A DNA stretch of 64,000 nucleotides from contig KL197755.1 in the NCBI GenBank assembly GCA_000697665.1, forward strand, positions 58,731 to 122,730, written 5' to 3'. Position 1 is the first letter of the stretch. The number at the start of each line of letters is the position of its first letter. The position numbers and the translations under genes are program-made. The notes under the pieces were generated by a model that was not told the DNA's origin, made no database searches, and was given only the letters and a program-made list of their open reading frames with translations. Shown piece by piece: positions 1-12,500 of the stretch. This DNA is from Jaapia argillacea MUCL 33604 (lineage: Eukaryota > Basidiomycota > Agaricomycetes > Jaapiales > Jaapiaceae).

Positions 1-198
1 GTTGGTTGCAGACTCAGACTCATGAAAGGAGAGAAGAAGAAAACGCAGATTCCGCATAATTATGAAAAGTGCTGTAACGTTCACGTTGAGAACATGAGGT
101 CGGAGAGCGCTGCACCATACTAAGCCAAATCATCCTGGTGAAGGGATCGCTTTTCGTCTTCTGCCCTTTCCTAAATCGCCTGAAGTTATTTTCTAACC

Positions 199-3100
199 AT
201 GTCTCAGGCTGCTGATCAGGAAGTTTCAGACTGCCTGCCTTTGGATGGTCTGGTATCCCAAGAACTCACCCTTAAAGCACTCAACGATATCGCGGGGAAA
301 ACGAAGAGCTGTATTGAGGAGCTGAGTCAAGTTGATGAGGTGCGACGAGACCACTGGGTGGACGATCTTCGCAGGTCGGTCATTCTTGCGCATTCTCTTC
401 AACCTGACTCATACATTCCAAAGAATCAGGGAGATCAAAAACAAATCTGTACTAGTTGTAGTATGCAGAGGTAAGTCTGAACTGTATGTGCTCTGAATGA
501 AGGCCATTCTTTACTCACATCCGATGGGATGAACAGCTTCTGGCGACGGGAAGTCTACTCTCATCAACGCAATTTTGGGAGGTGACTGTGTGAAATTATG
601 GGATGACTGCCCTGCCTGACCACTCCCCGACTCGTTTTCAGACAAGATTGTTCCCACCAGTGGCCTCGAAGCTTGTACATGCATCGCAACGCAGATCGCT
701 TACCACTCCAAAGGCTTCATCGAAGGGAGAGTTCAGTTTCTTCAAGAATCCGAATGGAGGGAGGAACTAACTGCTCTCTTGTATGACATTAATGAGTCTG
801 AGAGCACCACTGAACCAAAACCTCCTCAGGGAAATATGGAAAATGCCCCTGTTAATCAGATTGCGTGGCATAAGGTGACTTCCCACCTTTCTTGGAGTTG
901 CTTGTTCGCGAATGGGACTTCTTTCCCAGATCAAATCAGTTTATCCAGGCATCACCCTTGGGGACTTGCAGACAATGTCAGTTGATGAAATCCTGAACCT
1001 TGACCCAGGTTGGCTTTCGCTAAGCCTATAGCGTAGTTTCTTATGTGATAACTTCTTCATCATAGAAACTACACAGCTATTGGGACAGGAGGTGATTGTT
1101 ACAGGGGACAACCCCACCAATTTTGCTAGAGCCATCAACAAGTACATCAGTTCAACTCAGGGGAAGCGACAACCAGCTACTTCCCAACTATCCCCCAGCA
1201 TTCTGGCTGCTGATACGTCAAGTCAGAATTTTCTGCAATTCTCCAGCTCTCGAATCTGGGACCGTGCTTGTTGACTTGCCTGGTCTGGGTGATTCAAACG
1301 AAGTGCGGAGTAATGTCGCAAGAGAATACTTGAAGAACTGCAATCAGTATTGGGTGGTCACCAAGATTGACCGCGCCGTGGATAACAAGTTCGCGAAAGG
1401 TACTATTGCGATTTGATCCCAGCTTCACGGTTGCTAACGATCTCATCGCCAACGTGCAGATTTGATCTTGCAATTGAAGAGTAAGTGTCCTTGCTTGTGA
1501 TTCAGTGGATTGACATCGACTCTGTTGTCTTCAGTGGGTAAGTTAACCCACTGTGGCCTGTCACTCCAAGGATCACTATTCAACATCTCATTTACCATCT
1601 AACCATTAGACGGAAGGTCAGAAACATTCTGCGACAACCTTCTACATCATCCACATTTGATACACCCCCTTCTAGATCTGATCGGATTACTTTTGTTGGT
1701 ACATTCAGCCTGTGATTTCGCGAACGGCTCACTGATTGGACACCAGTCACAAAGTCCAATGATGTTTCCCCAGAAGAGATTAGTTACAGACTCCCCTTCA
1801 ACGGCGCTGAAGCAGAAATCCTGGAGGAAAAGAGGGTGTTACTGGAGAGGATCGATGAGTTGCAACTCATGAATGAGGAGATATACAGAGAGATTGTAGT
1901 GATAGATATGCAGGCGGCGAGAAACCCCATCGCCTTTGCGCATCACCATATGTGCCACATTGTTTCTGATTTTCCTTTCTTTGGATTCCTCGACACTCCA
2001 ATTCAGGGATCTCAGGAAGTCACTGGTTTCCACCAAGACGCCGGTATGCTCCTCAATCCTGAAGATGAGGGCAATCCGGTCTGTGACCAATCAGATCCCA
2101 CCATTCCGCCATCATCTTCTAGTGCCAATAGAAAGCGGGAGCTCTGTGGTTTGCTGGCAGATACCAAAGAAGAGTTGAAGTGGTTAACCTTATGCGAGAG
2201 TCTCATCACCTGAGTGTATTGGTCAAAGAAACGGTCAGATGTAAGATCTTTTATCTCGGTGGCTGGAACCGCTTACTTACTGTGATTCAGTTTGTGATTG
2301 ACACGATCCAGTCCCGGTTCTGTCAAGGTGACTGATGGCTTTCATATTGGTTATTTCATACTAAGCAATGTTTAGATCTGAATGAGGAAGACTTCGAGGG
2401 TAACCAGTTACCCTGTTGGGAGCCAGTCACAACTAATGCCTGTGGCCTTGCAGATTGCACCAACATTAGAATCCTGGTGTATGTTGTGGCATCGAGAGAC
2501 TATCTCATTTTGAAAGGTCAGGAAATTGTTTGGCCGATCTAGTTTCTCACCTCTAGCTCATGGCAACTCAGAAGATCGCAAGGCTCAACTCACTGCATCA
2601 AATCCTGTGACATTCACAGATGAGAGAGACACAGGAATCCCCACTCTTCAAGATCTATGCAGATGCTCAATACCCGACATCCGAGGCCGCCTGCTACAGA
2701 GCTCCAAGCTAGTATCCTCTGTCATTGAGGATATCCACCGATATCTGGCAGAGTTCCTGTGCATTTTGGAGAAAGATCGAAAACGTCTCCATCGTCAATG
2801 GAGAACAACAAATGATGTCAGCACCACGACTGCAATGAGGTAGTTTAATCTCATTCCTCCATTGAGATCATTTGTCATAGTTATTCACTGATGCCCATAT
2901 TATTTAGCAAGGAACTTCAACGCAAATTGTCTCAACTGCATGACTCTGATGAGGAGAGTGACGATTGCCAAGTTGCACAGACAATGGACTCAAAACAGAA
3001 ACCGGTCACAAAATCCAAGAGCAACAATGGGCCCGGTTTATCTTCCCGCATTGTTGTGGTACTTTTCCTACACATTTCACACGACTTTTTAACAAAAACA

Positions 3101-4184
3101 ATGAGCAGAAACTATCAACACTCACTGATGATTTTATGGATCTGCTTGTCCTTCATTTCGACAAGAATCTAGACGATGATGGGAAGAAAGCCGAGCGTAA
3201 GGTATTTTGGATTGCTGTGCCCTGAAGCTGACCCAGGCTGATGGTTATGCTTCAGGCGAAGAGCGAGGCACACATGCTGCATGACATTATCCTCGAATCA
3301 CTCTCACACTATAGCCAATACCGTGCCCGTGAGTTAGGAAGTCACTTCGAGAAGTCACCAGTCCAATGAATTGTATTTTTCAGTGCTCAAACACGATGGT
3401 CAATATAAGAAAGACCTGAACCACAAACTCGCCTCCCTTTTCGTGCGCCATATAATGAACTGTTGGCACGCCGCCTTCCAGTCTGGCATATCCAGGGATT
3501 TCTCCAACAAGCTGAAGTCCAAAATTCGGGAAGTCATTGGCGAAGTTATCAAGTCCATTGCAATACCAAGCCTCAAGGATCGAGCCAGAACTCATGCAGA
3601 TGAGATTTGTCAAGATGTAGACTGGATTATCGACGATCTTTTGGTTTCAGCCCTCAAAGGGCTCAACATTGCGAGAATGGATGCTTCTAGTTCGATTATG
3701 CCAGCAATCAAAGCAAAGATGCAACCTGGATACCATGCTGCCTTGTCAATCAAAGGATTGGGAAGCTTTAGGGCACAAAAAGTGAGGACGTTTGTCACTC
3801 AATCTTCACTTCTTGATCCCACTTCACAACCTCTAGGAAAGCATGGCAGAGTTCATTAGTACGCCTGAGGGAAAGCTATTTTCTGGACTCGCCGCGCGTC
3901 TATTAGACTATCTCTGGATAGCATGTATGAAAATTAGCTTCGCTCTCAAACAAGGGATCCGGAGACTTGCTCGAAAGGTACACAAGTGAATTCCTGATTA
4001 ACGTTTGTGAAGCTGATCGATCTCATTCCAGGTGGAATCAAATCTGGCAGACATATGGGAAAGAAAAGAAGACAATGAAGTGACAAAGAGGAGGCTCGAG
4101 GCAATTATGGCCAGTATGCAGGGGAACTTGAGAGAATGGGAATCCACATGGATCGACGAGGATACGGTGATGGATTCAAATTAG
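199..4184 (+). pseudogene. SLIP-GC-like (dynamin-related) GTPase, copy 1, frameshifted
   Basis: Large multi-exon P-loop GTPase resembling the nuclear GTPase SLIP-GC family of fungi. The G1 loop SGDGKST lies near 540-560, followed by LINAILG. The switch region PTSG..ACT follows a short intron. G3 is DLPGLGDSN near 1273-1300, and a G4-like TKID follows at about 1365. Downstream are a coiled coil (ERIDELQ..., about 1840-1900) and a long helical C-terminal part ending in MDSN and TAG at 4182. The apparent frame break in exon 1 is explained by a GT-AG intron that removes about 48 bases. A real lesion is an extra C in the CCCCC run at about 1192-1196 (CCCC in copy 2), which shifts frame just before G3. 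The C-terminal exon at 3371-3859 is open here but frameshifted in copy 2. The cellular role in fungi is not established; exon limits are approximate. Confidence 0.75.
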
Positions 4185-4445
4185 ATCGTGCACACTCTTG
4201 TTGAGCGGTAGTACTAGTGCACATGTATTTGCTTTTCTATGAGTACAGATAGGTGACAGCATATTTTCCTCCCCAAGGGCCCCAGCCAACATTGACGAGA
4301 GAGATATAATGGAAGCAATATGCTGGCTGTAGAACGCTCAGAAACACACGCCAAGCAGATTCAAGGCCCACAAAACCCTCACGGCATCATAGGGCACGTA
4401 ATACGGTGAGCCTCATCTTGTCTTGTTGCCCAGCTTCGCCCGTCT

Positions 4446-5786
4446 TCAGACGATCGTGAGTGCCGGCATCAAGCGAAGGATCTCCTCCCACCCAGGGTCG
4501 CCCTCGATGGTAGAAATGTTGGGAAGCAGGTCGGACAAGAATATCGCTACCTCCGCTCGGTTCAAGATCGGAAGGCCTGTAAGACCGAGATCCAGCAACT
4601 GAACTTAAGCTCCTGCAACAGAGGCCACGCAAGTGCCATGGCAGATAGCACAGCATCCACTTGTTTGAAGTTGTATCCAAAGCGCATTTTGAACACCCGC
4701 AGATGCCGAAATATGAAGAGGGGCAAGAAAGCTGATGGATCGAGCATAAAATATCCATCATCCTTGTCATCCTCCCAGCCTCTACATTCGACGATGAAAG
4801 ATTCCAGGGAATCATGGTCGATGTGGCCGATATCCTGAAGGAAGGCCAGCATACCTTCGTAACTTGAAGGAGTGACGAAGATAAGGTGCAGTGATTGTAG
4901 TTTGGATGAATGAAATAATTTGACAGCTCTCATGCAGGTGGCGAAGGTGTAGAATGCGAGACGTATGTGTTTTAGCGCCAGGAAGGCGGATTGCGGGATC
5001 GTAGGCGAATAATCCTGGAGGCCTGACCATAACTCCACACGCAGAGTCTCCAGATGTGACGACTATGGGATCTCGACTGGATCGGCCCAGTTCACAAAGT
5101 GGTAGCATTCAACCAAATAGTCTGCTGGGATTGCATGTCCATCAGGCTCAGAATATGCAAGCCATCGTCGTCTATACGAAGTGACTTCAAGGTCGGACAT
5201 CGGGTACCAATGGCGTGGATGATAGCGGAGGCTGCAAGCACTTGGGCCTTCCTAATACTCACTTGGAGCTCCATTAACGCCGGACACAAGAGCCAATATG
5301 CATGATGGAACGTTTCTCGTGGCCACACCAGTGTAAGGTCCGTAGATTCGGCAGCAGGGATATAGCAGGACAGCACACGCCGAGATTGCTAAACGTAGTT
5401 GGGTCCAATGACACGTTTGAAGTGTTCAGAACCTTGACAAAGGATGCCAAATGACTGAAGCGAGGCCAGTCTGAAGGAAAGATGGGCCTGCAGAAACTCT
5501 GACGAGGAGTTCGGGTCAGTATGACGTCTTGACCCTATGAAAGAGCGGTGAGGGCTGACCAACTTGTCCTGATCAAGCTTCCAGAGCGACGAGGGCATGC
5601 ATTGAATGAGGGGAATTAGGCTGGGTAGCTCTCTCCAAAGGACGACATTGCCACTTGGTAGAAGGTCTTACATGTCCTGGTCGCAAAACTCAAAGACGTT
5701 TGGTTGCCCTTCGGATCGGATGGTTCCACAACTGTGTACTCCAAGATCGAAGTAAGTACTTTGGGGACTTGCAGACAGGGATGCAT
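4446..5786 (-). pseudogene. F-box/LRR protein pseudogene, copy D1
   Basis: Minus-strand copy of the F-box gene at 13933-15439. It starts MHPCLQVPKVLTSIL, an F-box-like opening seen in many Agaricomycete F-box proteins, and then continues with a leucine-rich region. F-box proteins bind SKP1 and present substrates to SCF ubiquitin ligases. Several breaks are visible. A 1-base loss near 5655 (CCAAGTGG against GAAGCTGG in D2) shifts frame after KTFY. Further frame changes occur near 5300-5400. A deletion of about 165 bases near 4580 removes a stretch present in D2 at about 14075-14238. The start codon and codon 4 (TGT) are intact here, whereas D2 has TGA at codon 4. It converges with the GTPase gene on the plus strand. 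Confidence 0.75.
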
Positions 5787-6337
5787 ACTGGCTGTCATGG
5801 ATCGTAAAAGATTTAGACGTCGCGGAACCACTCTGTAAATTAGGCAAAGCTCGCATTTGTCTGAGGGCAATCTGAGGGAACGCTGTTGAATGAGGTGCGT
5901 CTATTCACGCGTCACGATCAAAGCCTTGAGTTATGGGAGAGATATGGGTCACTTGAAACACGTATTCAAGAGAAAAAGACCTCAGTGCCTCAGAGACTAT
6001 GAAAGATTGAGGAAAGAGTCAATCAATGTCACATGTCACAGCTCAGAGGCGGGAGCAGCCTCCGAGTGCACGCCAACTCACAACGATCTTCTGCGCACCA
6101 CTAGGAACCAGTCAAATCCGCGTGATTGGCTCAAAAATCACCGTTCTCATTCAAGAGCTCACAAAGCAAGGTTGCGCTCACTAGAAAATGTACATCACAA
6201 ATACAGAAGGGGTGAACGGGTCCACAATACAAAAAGATATCGACCAGTTCATCCAACATATAACAAACAAAAACAAACAAGGGAGGAAATAGGGATACAG
6301 CAGAGCATAATAAACCAGACCTAGAACGACAGAGCGG
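5787..6337. other. Intergenic: F-box D1 promoter and 3' flank of F-box A
   Basis: No gene is seen here. The first part (to about 6020) is shared with 15440-15670 and is the upstream region of the F-box copies. The rest is unique. It leads to the 3' flank of the minus-strand F-box gene A, with an A-rich CAAACAAAAACAAAC stretch at about 6265-6285. Confidence 0.5.
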
Positions 6338-9203
6338 CTACATATCAGGAACTTGGGAGCTTGAACCTGAGGCGGTGGAGGAAGGATAGTCGGTATGATA
6401 GTGGGTATCCGAGGCCTTGGCGACATGTCCCGTCTTCATGTTTGGCAAGCACTCAGATACGTCTTCGAAAGGAAGCAGACACAGTCGTCATTCTTCTCTC
6501 CACTGCCTGGCATCGAATATGTAATGTTCATCTTCCACGGGATCTTGCACTCCATGGCTGACACAAACGCAAAAGACCATCAGGATTTTTGAGACCTTAC
6601 GGCTATCGAATGGGTAATAAAGACTGACTGTACGCTGATATGATTTTCAATCACATACGCCAACCCCCACATACGCCCGGGTCCCAAACATAGAGTACAA
6701 ATCCAATGAGAGTGGTGCAATGGAGCGGCGCTGGACCCCTCTAAAGCCTTCACTTTCTCAGTCAGGACGGGTGTGAGGAGGACAAAATCTGGGGTGTGCT
6801 TGTTGAGCGGGAGCTCACGATGGCGCGCAAAAAAGCGTGACATCTGCGAGCCAACACCATGTGAGATCTAGAAAACATATAGGGTGGCTGGTGAGGCACG
6901 TACGCAATCCCTCCAACCGAATGTTTCCACTTCTCTAACCAACCGCGCTCCACCGTACCCGTTGTCTTCATCTTCATCGTAATCATCCTCGAAGCGCAAC
7001 AACTCGAATGGTTCACAATGTGCGCAAATAAACCTTGGATCCTTCTGGTCCATGTCCCTCGCCGTCATTCTCCTAGCATCACCACCAACAGCCTCGACCA
7101 GAGCCTTCGCAACTTCGCTTCCTCGATTCCAAAACGCCACAGGTTCTGGAGTTTGTTTGCCGTAAAATATGGTTTGGCAGCAATGTGAAAGGATTTGGGG
7201 GATCGTCATGAGTGGATGAGGAAATGGAAAGTTTGAAGAGGGACAGTGTAGTCGGGTACAGTAGAATATTGAGGTCGCTAACTCCAATCGTGAGCCATCC
7301 ACTTGAGGGATCTGATCAGTCGAAGGGCCCGCGTCCTGAGAACTCGCTTGGTTACATTCAAATTCCGCGTCAGGAAGCATCTCAACGAGCTCCCGCTCCC
7401 TCCTCTCCCTCCATTCCACAATCAACTCACTCATCCTCTCCATCACATGATCAAAACTCTCATTCGACACGTCCACTTCCAAATCTGATTCAATGACCTC
7501 CTTAAACTCCTTCCACTCCATTACCTCCTCCAAGCTCGGTAGATATGCCCATTCTCGATGAGGTACTTGGGAAATTCGGTAGTTGTTGTACAAGGATTGG
7601 GCGAGGTTGGTTCGGAGGGCCAGGATGCCTGCTTGGTGAGCTTGGATGCACATAGCTTTACGGTCATTCAGGGTCCGTTCGAGGCGGGGACGCATTAGGG
7701 CCCAGCCTGAATAGAGTATAGCAGGAGGATTTGAGTTATGACTAGGAGGATAGAGGGGTACCACTCACTGCGTTGAGTTAGTTCTTTGTGAGTGTCACCG
7801 ATATCATGCCAGCTCAGTTGGTCGACATCGACCTTGTCATGCCCAAGAGCAACGAGCCTTCCAAGGATGCTGCCAGACATGGACACCCGTCAGCTGCGGC
7901 AAAGTCATAAGCCGGGTCAATACACACTCATTTTTCCTGGCCTGCGACCCCTCCTGCTTCTCCCTGAAAACCCTCCAAGAATCATCGAAGCTCCACTTCT
8001 CACACACCTTCGCATACTCCACCATACTCGCTACTAACTCCTTCCTCATCTTCTTAAACTCTTCCAACCTCCCTTTTGCACCAGCCTTTCGCATATGTAC
8101 ATCTTTGGTAAACGAACCAAGAGTTTGGGCCATGGAGAAGATGTCGGATTCGAGAAAGAATTTGGACGGGTGTTTATTGTAAAGTTTGTGGCCCGTGGGG
8201 TAGACACGACGGCGAGAGCCCACCCAACCTGATCCTGGATAGAAGATCGAAACATCTAGGTCAGGGCGATCGAACAGAATGAGAACGAGAAGAGACGAAC
8301 TATCAGTGTACGGGATTAGCTCGGTGATGAGAGGGTCGAACTCAGGGTACTTCTTGTCAAAGTTTCCACCATATACAAGGCTGGGAATGTGCCAGACCCC
8401 AATGTTTTAGAACTAAGAATTCTTCCTTGTAATGTAGAGAACGCACTTGTCCTTTTTGCAAGCTTTACATAGTCGCCACCTGAGAGCAAAGTCGATCTGA
8501 AAGACATTGATTGTGCTGCATAACTATCGCAATAGCATCCGATTAACATTGCGCAAGGGATGATGAGGGCATGTATCATTCCATAGACAGGACATAGACT
8601 GACATGACAGTTGGTTGGTCCGTAAAGTAACTGCGCCCATCTAGGTTCCGAGGTATCCTTCGGACACTCGGGAGGACTACCAGGCATCTTGGAGAGGGAA
8701 GTCTTCCATACGGACATAGCGCCCTTAGATAGAAGGGTAGTGCGAAGAAGGCGCGAAGTGCGGGAGAGAGCGAGCAGGTCTTGTGGTGTGAGATGACCGA
8801 AAACCTGCAGTGATAGAGAAGATACAACGATCAGGCTGACTGCTGGTGACTACCGAACAGTGGGTCACACCTCAAAGAGGACATCGAGGGACATGGTCAG
8901 GAGCATACTCAGCTTCCCTTTCGTCCGGTCTATCCTTCGCTTTCGCTTTCGTCCGGTCTATCCTTCGCTTTCGCTTTCGTCGCTTCCCGAACTCGGCATC
9001 ATCAACCTTGGTGCGTTTAGCGCTCTTGCGTTCTGATAATCAGCTCGATCATGAGTAACGCTCAGCAAGTCCAATTTTGCAAACGTACGTGGATATGAAG
9101 CAGGAACATCTTCTTCAGAATCGTCATCGAAATGATCTGCATCGATGGTGTCCTTCGAGGGGAAGTTGGGCAATTTACCAGACTGACGGCGTGTTTGAAC
9201 CAT
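6338..9203 (-). pseudogene. F-box protein gene A, frameshifted and with a premature stop
   Basis: Minus-strand multi-exon gene starting MVQTRRQSGKLPNFPSKD at 9203. A basic segment and an F-box follow (VLFEV...GHLTPQDLLALSRTS, across an intron at about 8790-8860). Next come a cysteine-rich stretch (LCKAC) and a long helical/LRR-like body. The end has a C-terminal Cys-His stretch, HSHWICTLC...ENH, near 6650-6720. Family knowledge suggests an SCF substrate adaptor. Two lesions stand out against the inverted copy at 29946-33167. A perfect 28-base tandem duplication at 8922-8977 lies just before the F-box and shifts frame. A CGA-to-TGA change at 6488-6490 in the last exon would remove about 50 residues. 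Apparent stops near 8400-8420 fall in an intron. The natural TAG is at 6338-6340. Confidence 0.75.
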
Positions 9204-9440
9204 GGTGGCTATGGGGAGATCAGCAACGAGCTACGGATCTAAATAGAGGGGGGACGAGTCAGCAGGATTCATTCAAGTTAATTGCAAGCTACCATGTTGC
9301 CGCCATGGCAGCATCACAACGCCTCGCTGTTGACATATTCGGAGCCGAGCGTTCATGGGTGGGGTGGCTGTGTCTTGTGACGGCATTTCCCCACCTTGCA
9401 AGTTCACTTCTGACCCCGCCAACGTTCAACTTGGGAAGGC
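6340..9440. repeat. Inverted segmental duplication, left copy of the F-box A segment
   Basis: Matches 29715-33170 in inverted orientation, including promoter, exons and introns of the F-box gene. Other inverted pairs are 17275-18480 with 29055-29705 (thioesterase, with a deletion) and 19323-21175 with 33735-35690 (MYND gene). The order of the three segments differs between sides. Confidence 0.8.
8922..8977. repeat. 28-bp perfect tandem duplication inside F-box gene A
   Basis: Two adjacent identical 28-base units (8922-8949 and 8950-8977) lie in the exon that encodes the basic stretch before the F-box. The inverted paralogue has a single unit near 30170-30195. Twenty-eight is not a multiple of three, so the reading frame is shifted upstream of the F-box. 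Confidence 0.85.
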
Positions 9441-9556
9441 CGATTCTTGAGCGCAGTGAGATTATACTTCGTCAAATAATTCTGGAGGAGCTGTCAAAAG
9501 AGGATTGATTTCTGCTGCCGCTCTGTCATAGGAACACTTGAAGTTGTCCTCTTACC
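9204..9556. promoter_or_regulatory. Intergenic region between F-box A and GTPase copy 2
   Basis: Divergent promoter region of 353 bases between the minus-strand F-box gene and the plus-strand GTPase copy. Bases 9204 to about 9440 recur in inverted orientation at about 29715-29945, upstream of the second copy of F-box A. From about 9500 the sequence belongs to duplication D2. No specific control element was recognised. Confidence 0.4.
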
Positions 9557-12500
9557 ATGCTGAGAGGTGCTGCTGATCAGGAGGGCTCTGATCAGGCTTC
9601 GGACTCGGCGGGTCTGGCATCCTGTCAGCTCGCTTTTTATGCTCTGGAAGGGATTGCGGGGACAATCCGGACCTCCGTTGAGGAGCTCAGCCAGCTCGAC
9701 GGGTTGCGACGTAACCACTGGTTGGGTGATCTTGCCCGGTCAGTCCTTGTTACGTGTTCTCTCATGCCTGACTCACACATCCCAAAGAGTCGGTGCGTCC
9801 AAGAACAAACCTGTATTAGTTGCAGTATGCGGAGGTAAGTGGACATTATCCGTCCTTCGATCCAACACTTATCTCTGGTTCGATGCATAGCATCCGGTGA
9901 CGGCAAGTCCACTCTCATAAATGCAATACTGGGAGGCGAGTCTGTCAAACCATCTGATGCCTGCCCTCCCTGACTCCTTCACAACTCATCATCAGACAAG
10001 ATTGTTCCCACCAGTGGTTTTGAAGCTTGTACATGTGTGGCAACCGAAGTCGCGTACCACTCCAAATCTTTCATCGAGGGGAGAGTCGAGTTTCTCGATA
10101 AATCGGACTGGAAGAGAGAGCTATCCACCCTCCTCTATGACTTAAATGAGTTGGGGAGCGACGCTGAACCAAGACTTCCTTGGGGTAAATTGGAAAATGC
10201 CACCGTTGATCAGATCGCTTGGCATAAGGTGAAGTCTCCACACTTCCTGGAGGTTTCTTATTCATGAACGTGACATCTTTCCCAGATTAAATCAGTATAT
10301 CCAAGTATCACACTCCGGGAGCTGCAGACGATGACAGCTGATGACATCCTGAACCTCGATCCAGGTCGGCTTTTGTTCAGCTTATTACATTGTTTCTTCT
10401 GCTACCAGTTCTTCATTGTAGACACTACCGAGCTGTTGGGACACGATGTGGAGGTTACGGGAGAAGACTCAACCAGCTTCGCCAAAGCTATCAACAAGTA
10501 CATCGGTTCAGCTCAGGGGAAGAAGCAACAACCAGCTGCTACCCAGCTATCCCCAGCAGTCTGGCCGCTGATTCGTCAAGTTCGAATTTTTTGCAAGTCT
10601 CCAGCTCTCGAATCTGGGACGGTGCTTGTTGACCTGCCTGGCCTGGGAGATTCAAACGAAGCACGGAGTGATGTCGCTTGAGAATACTTGAAAAAATGTG
10701 ATCAGTTTTGGGTGGTTGCCAAGATCGACCGCACCGTGGATAACAAGTTTGCAAAAGGTACTGTTGGGATTGGATTCTGAGTTCTCAGCGACTGATAATT
10801 TTCTCGTCGACGTTCAGATTTACTCTTGCAATTGAAGAGTGAGTGTCCCTTCTCGTGAATTCAATTGGCTAACATACGCTCTGTTGTCTCCAGTGGGTAA
10901 GTCAGTCTTCGCTGCTTCAAGGACCACTATTCAACATCTCATTCTATGGACTAACTATCAGACGGAAGGTCAGAAACACTTTCCGATAACCTGCCACATC
11001 ATTCACATTGAAAAACTTCCTTCTAGATCTGATCGACTTACTTTTGTTGGTACGTTCAGCCTGTGATTTTGCAAACAGCTCACTAATTGGATATCAGTCA
11101 CAAAGTCGTCGGATGTTTCCCCAGAAGAAATCAGTTCCAGACTCCCTTGTGACGATGCTGAAATGGAAATCCAAGGACGAAAGAGTGTGCTACTAGGGAG
11201 GATCGACGAGTTGAAGCTCAAGAGAGATGAGATATGGAGAGAGATCACGATGATAGACATGCAGACGGTGAGAAACCCCATTGCCTTTCAGCACCCTGCC
11301 GCCGGTGTCACATCGCTTCTGATCTGGCTTTCCAAACTCTCCCATTCAGGGATCTCATCAAGATGTTGATATGCTCCTCAAAGCTGAAGATGAAGGCAAT
11401 CATGTCTCCAGTCAATCAGAACCTGGCGTTTCGGTGTTGTCTTCCAGTGCTGATAGAAAGGGGGAGCTCCACAGCTCGCTGGTCGATACCAATGGTCAAA
11501 TACAGTGGTTGAAACTATGCGAGAGTCTCGTGGAGCGAGAATATTGGTTGAAGCAACGTTCAGATGTGAGATTCCATTGTTTCGGTGACCAGAGTTGTTC
11601 ACTCACCATTTGTCGTCCAGTATATGATTGAATATATCTGCGATCAGTTTACTCAAGGTGACTGACAACTTTTCTATCATTTGTCTCACACTCAGCACTC
11701 TGTAATAGATTTGAGCGAGGAAGATTTCAAGGGTAACCAGTTTCTTCGACCATCACCCTGTTAGGGGGCTGTCGACACTCACGCTTGAAGCCTGACAGGT
11801 TGCGCCATCAATCTTCTGGTGTATGTTGTAGCATCGAGAGACTACCTCATTTTGAAAGGTCAGGGAATTGTGTGTTCAATCCAAGTTCACCCCAACCTCA
11901 TGATGACTTGGAAGATCTTAAAGCTAAACTCCCCGTGTCAAACCCCGTAACATTCACCGACGTAAGAGACACAGGGATCCCCACGCTACAAGATCTGTGT
12001 CGATTAACAATCCCTGACTTACGAGGCCGCCTGATACAGAGCTGCAAACTAATGTCGTCCGTAATTGAGGATATTCACAGGTATCTCACAGAGTTTCTGT
12101 GCGTTTCGGAGAAAGATCGAGAGCGTCTCCGTTGTCAATGGAAAATAACAAGTCACGTCAGGCCCAAGAGGTGGTTTCATCCCATTTATTCACTGAGGTC
12201 ATTTTCCAAGTTTATTCACCCACATTCATGCTGATTTTAAAGGTTGTATGGACGGGATGACTCAGGCAAAGAGAGTGACAGCGGCTATGTTGTGCGTAAA
12301 CCAGTCTCGGAACAGACAAACATGAACAGCGATGGGGCCGGTCCATCTCGTCGCATTTTTCTGGTACTCTTCCCACCCATTTCACATGTGCTTTCAACGA
12401 ACACAATGAGCAGGAATCATCAATGCTCATTCTTGATTATATGGATCAGCTTGCACGTCATTTCGGTGAGAATCTAAAGGGGGATGGGAAGGAAGCTGAG

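Larger units (their letters stand above)
150..6020. repeat. Direct segmental duplication, copy D1 (GTPase + F-box)
   Basis: This segment is repeated in the same orientation at about 9500-15670. Both copies hold the same two convergent genes: a SLIP-GC-like GTPase on plus and an F-box/LRR gene on minus. Similarity starts just before the GTPase start codon and runs through the F-box promoter to the run of lysine-like codons near 5975-6000, after which the copies diverge. Boundaries were set by eye and may be off by tens of bases. Confidence 0.8.

Noticed and set aside
8380-8460. Stops in F-box A and A' after CKKDK
   Set aside because: A GTGCGT...CAG intron removes them in both copies and joins to LVYGGNFD in frame.
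9557-9890. Frameshift in exon 1 of the GTPase (both copies)
   Set aside because: A 49-base GT-AG intron (9739-9787, and its equivalent in copy 1) restores the frame into the P-loop exon.
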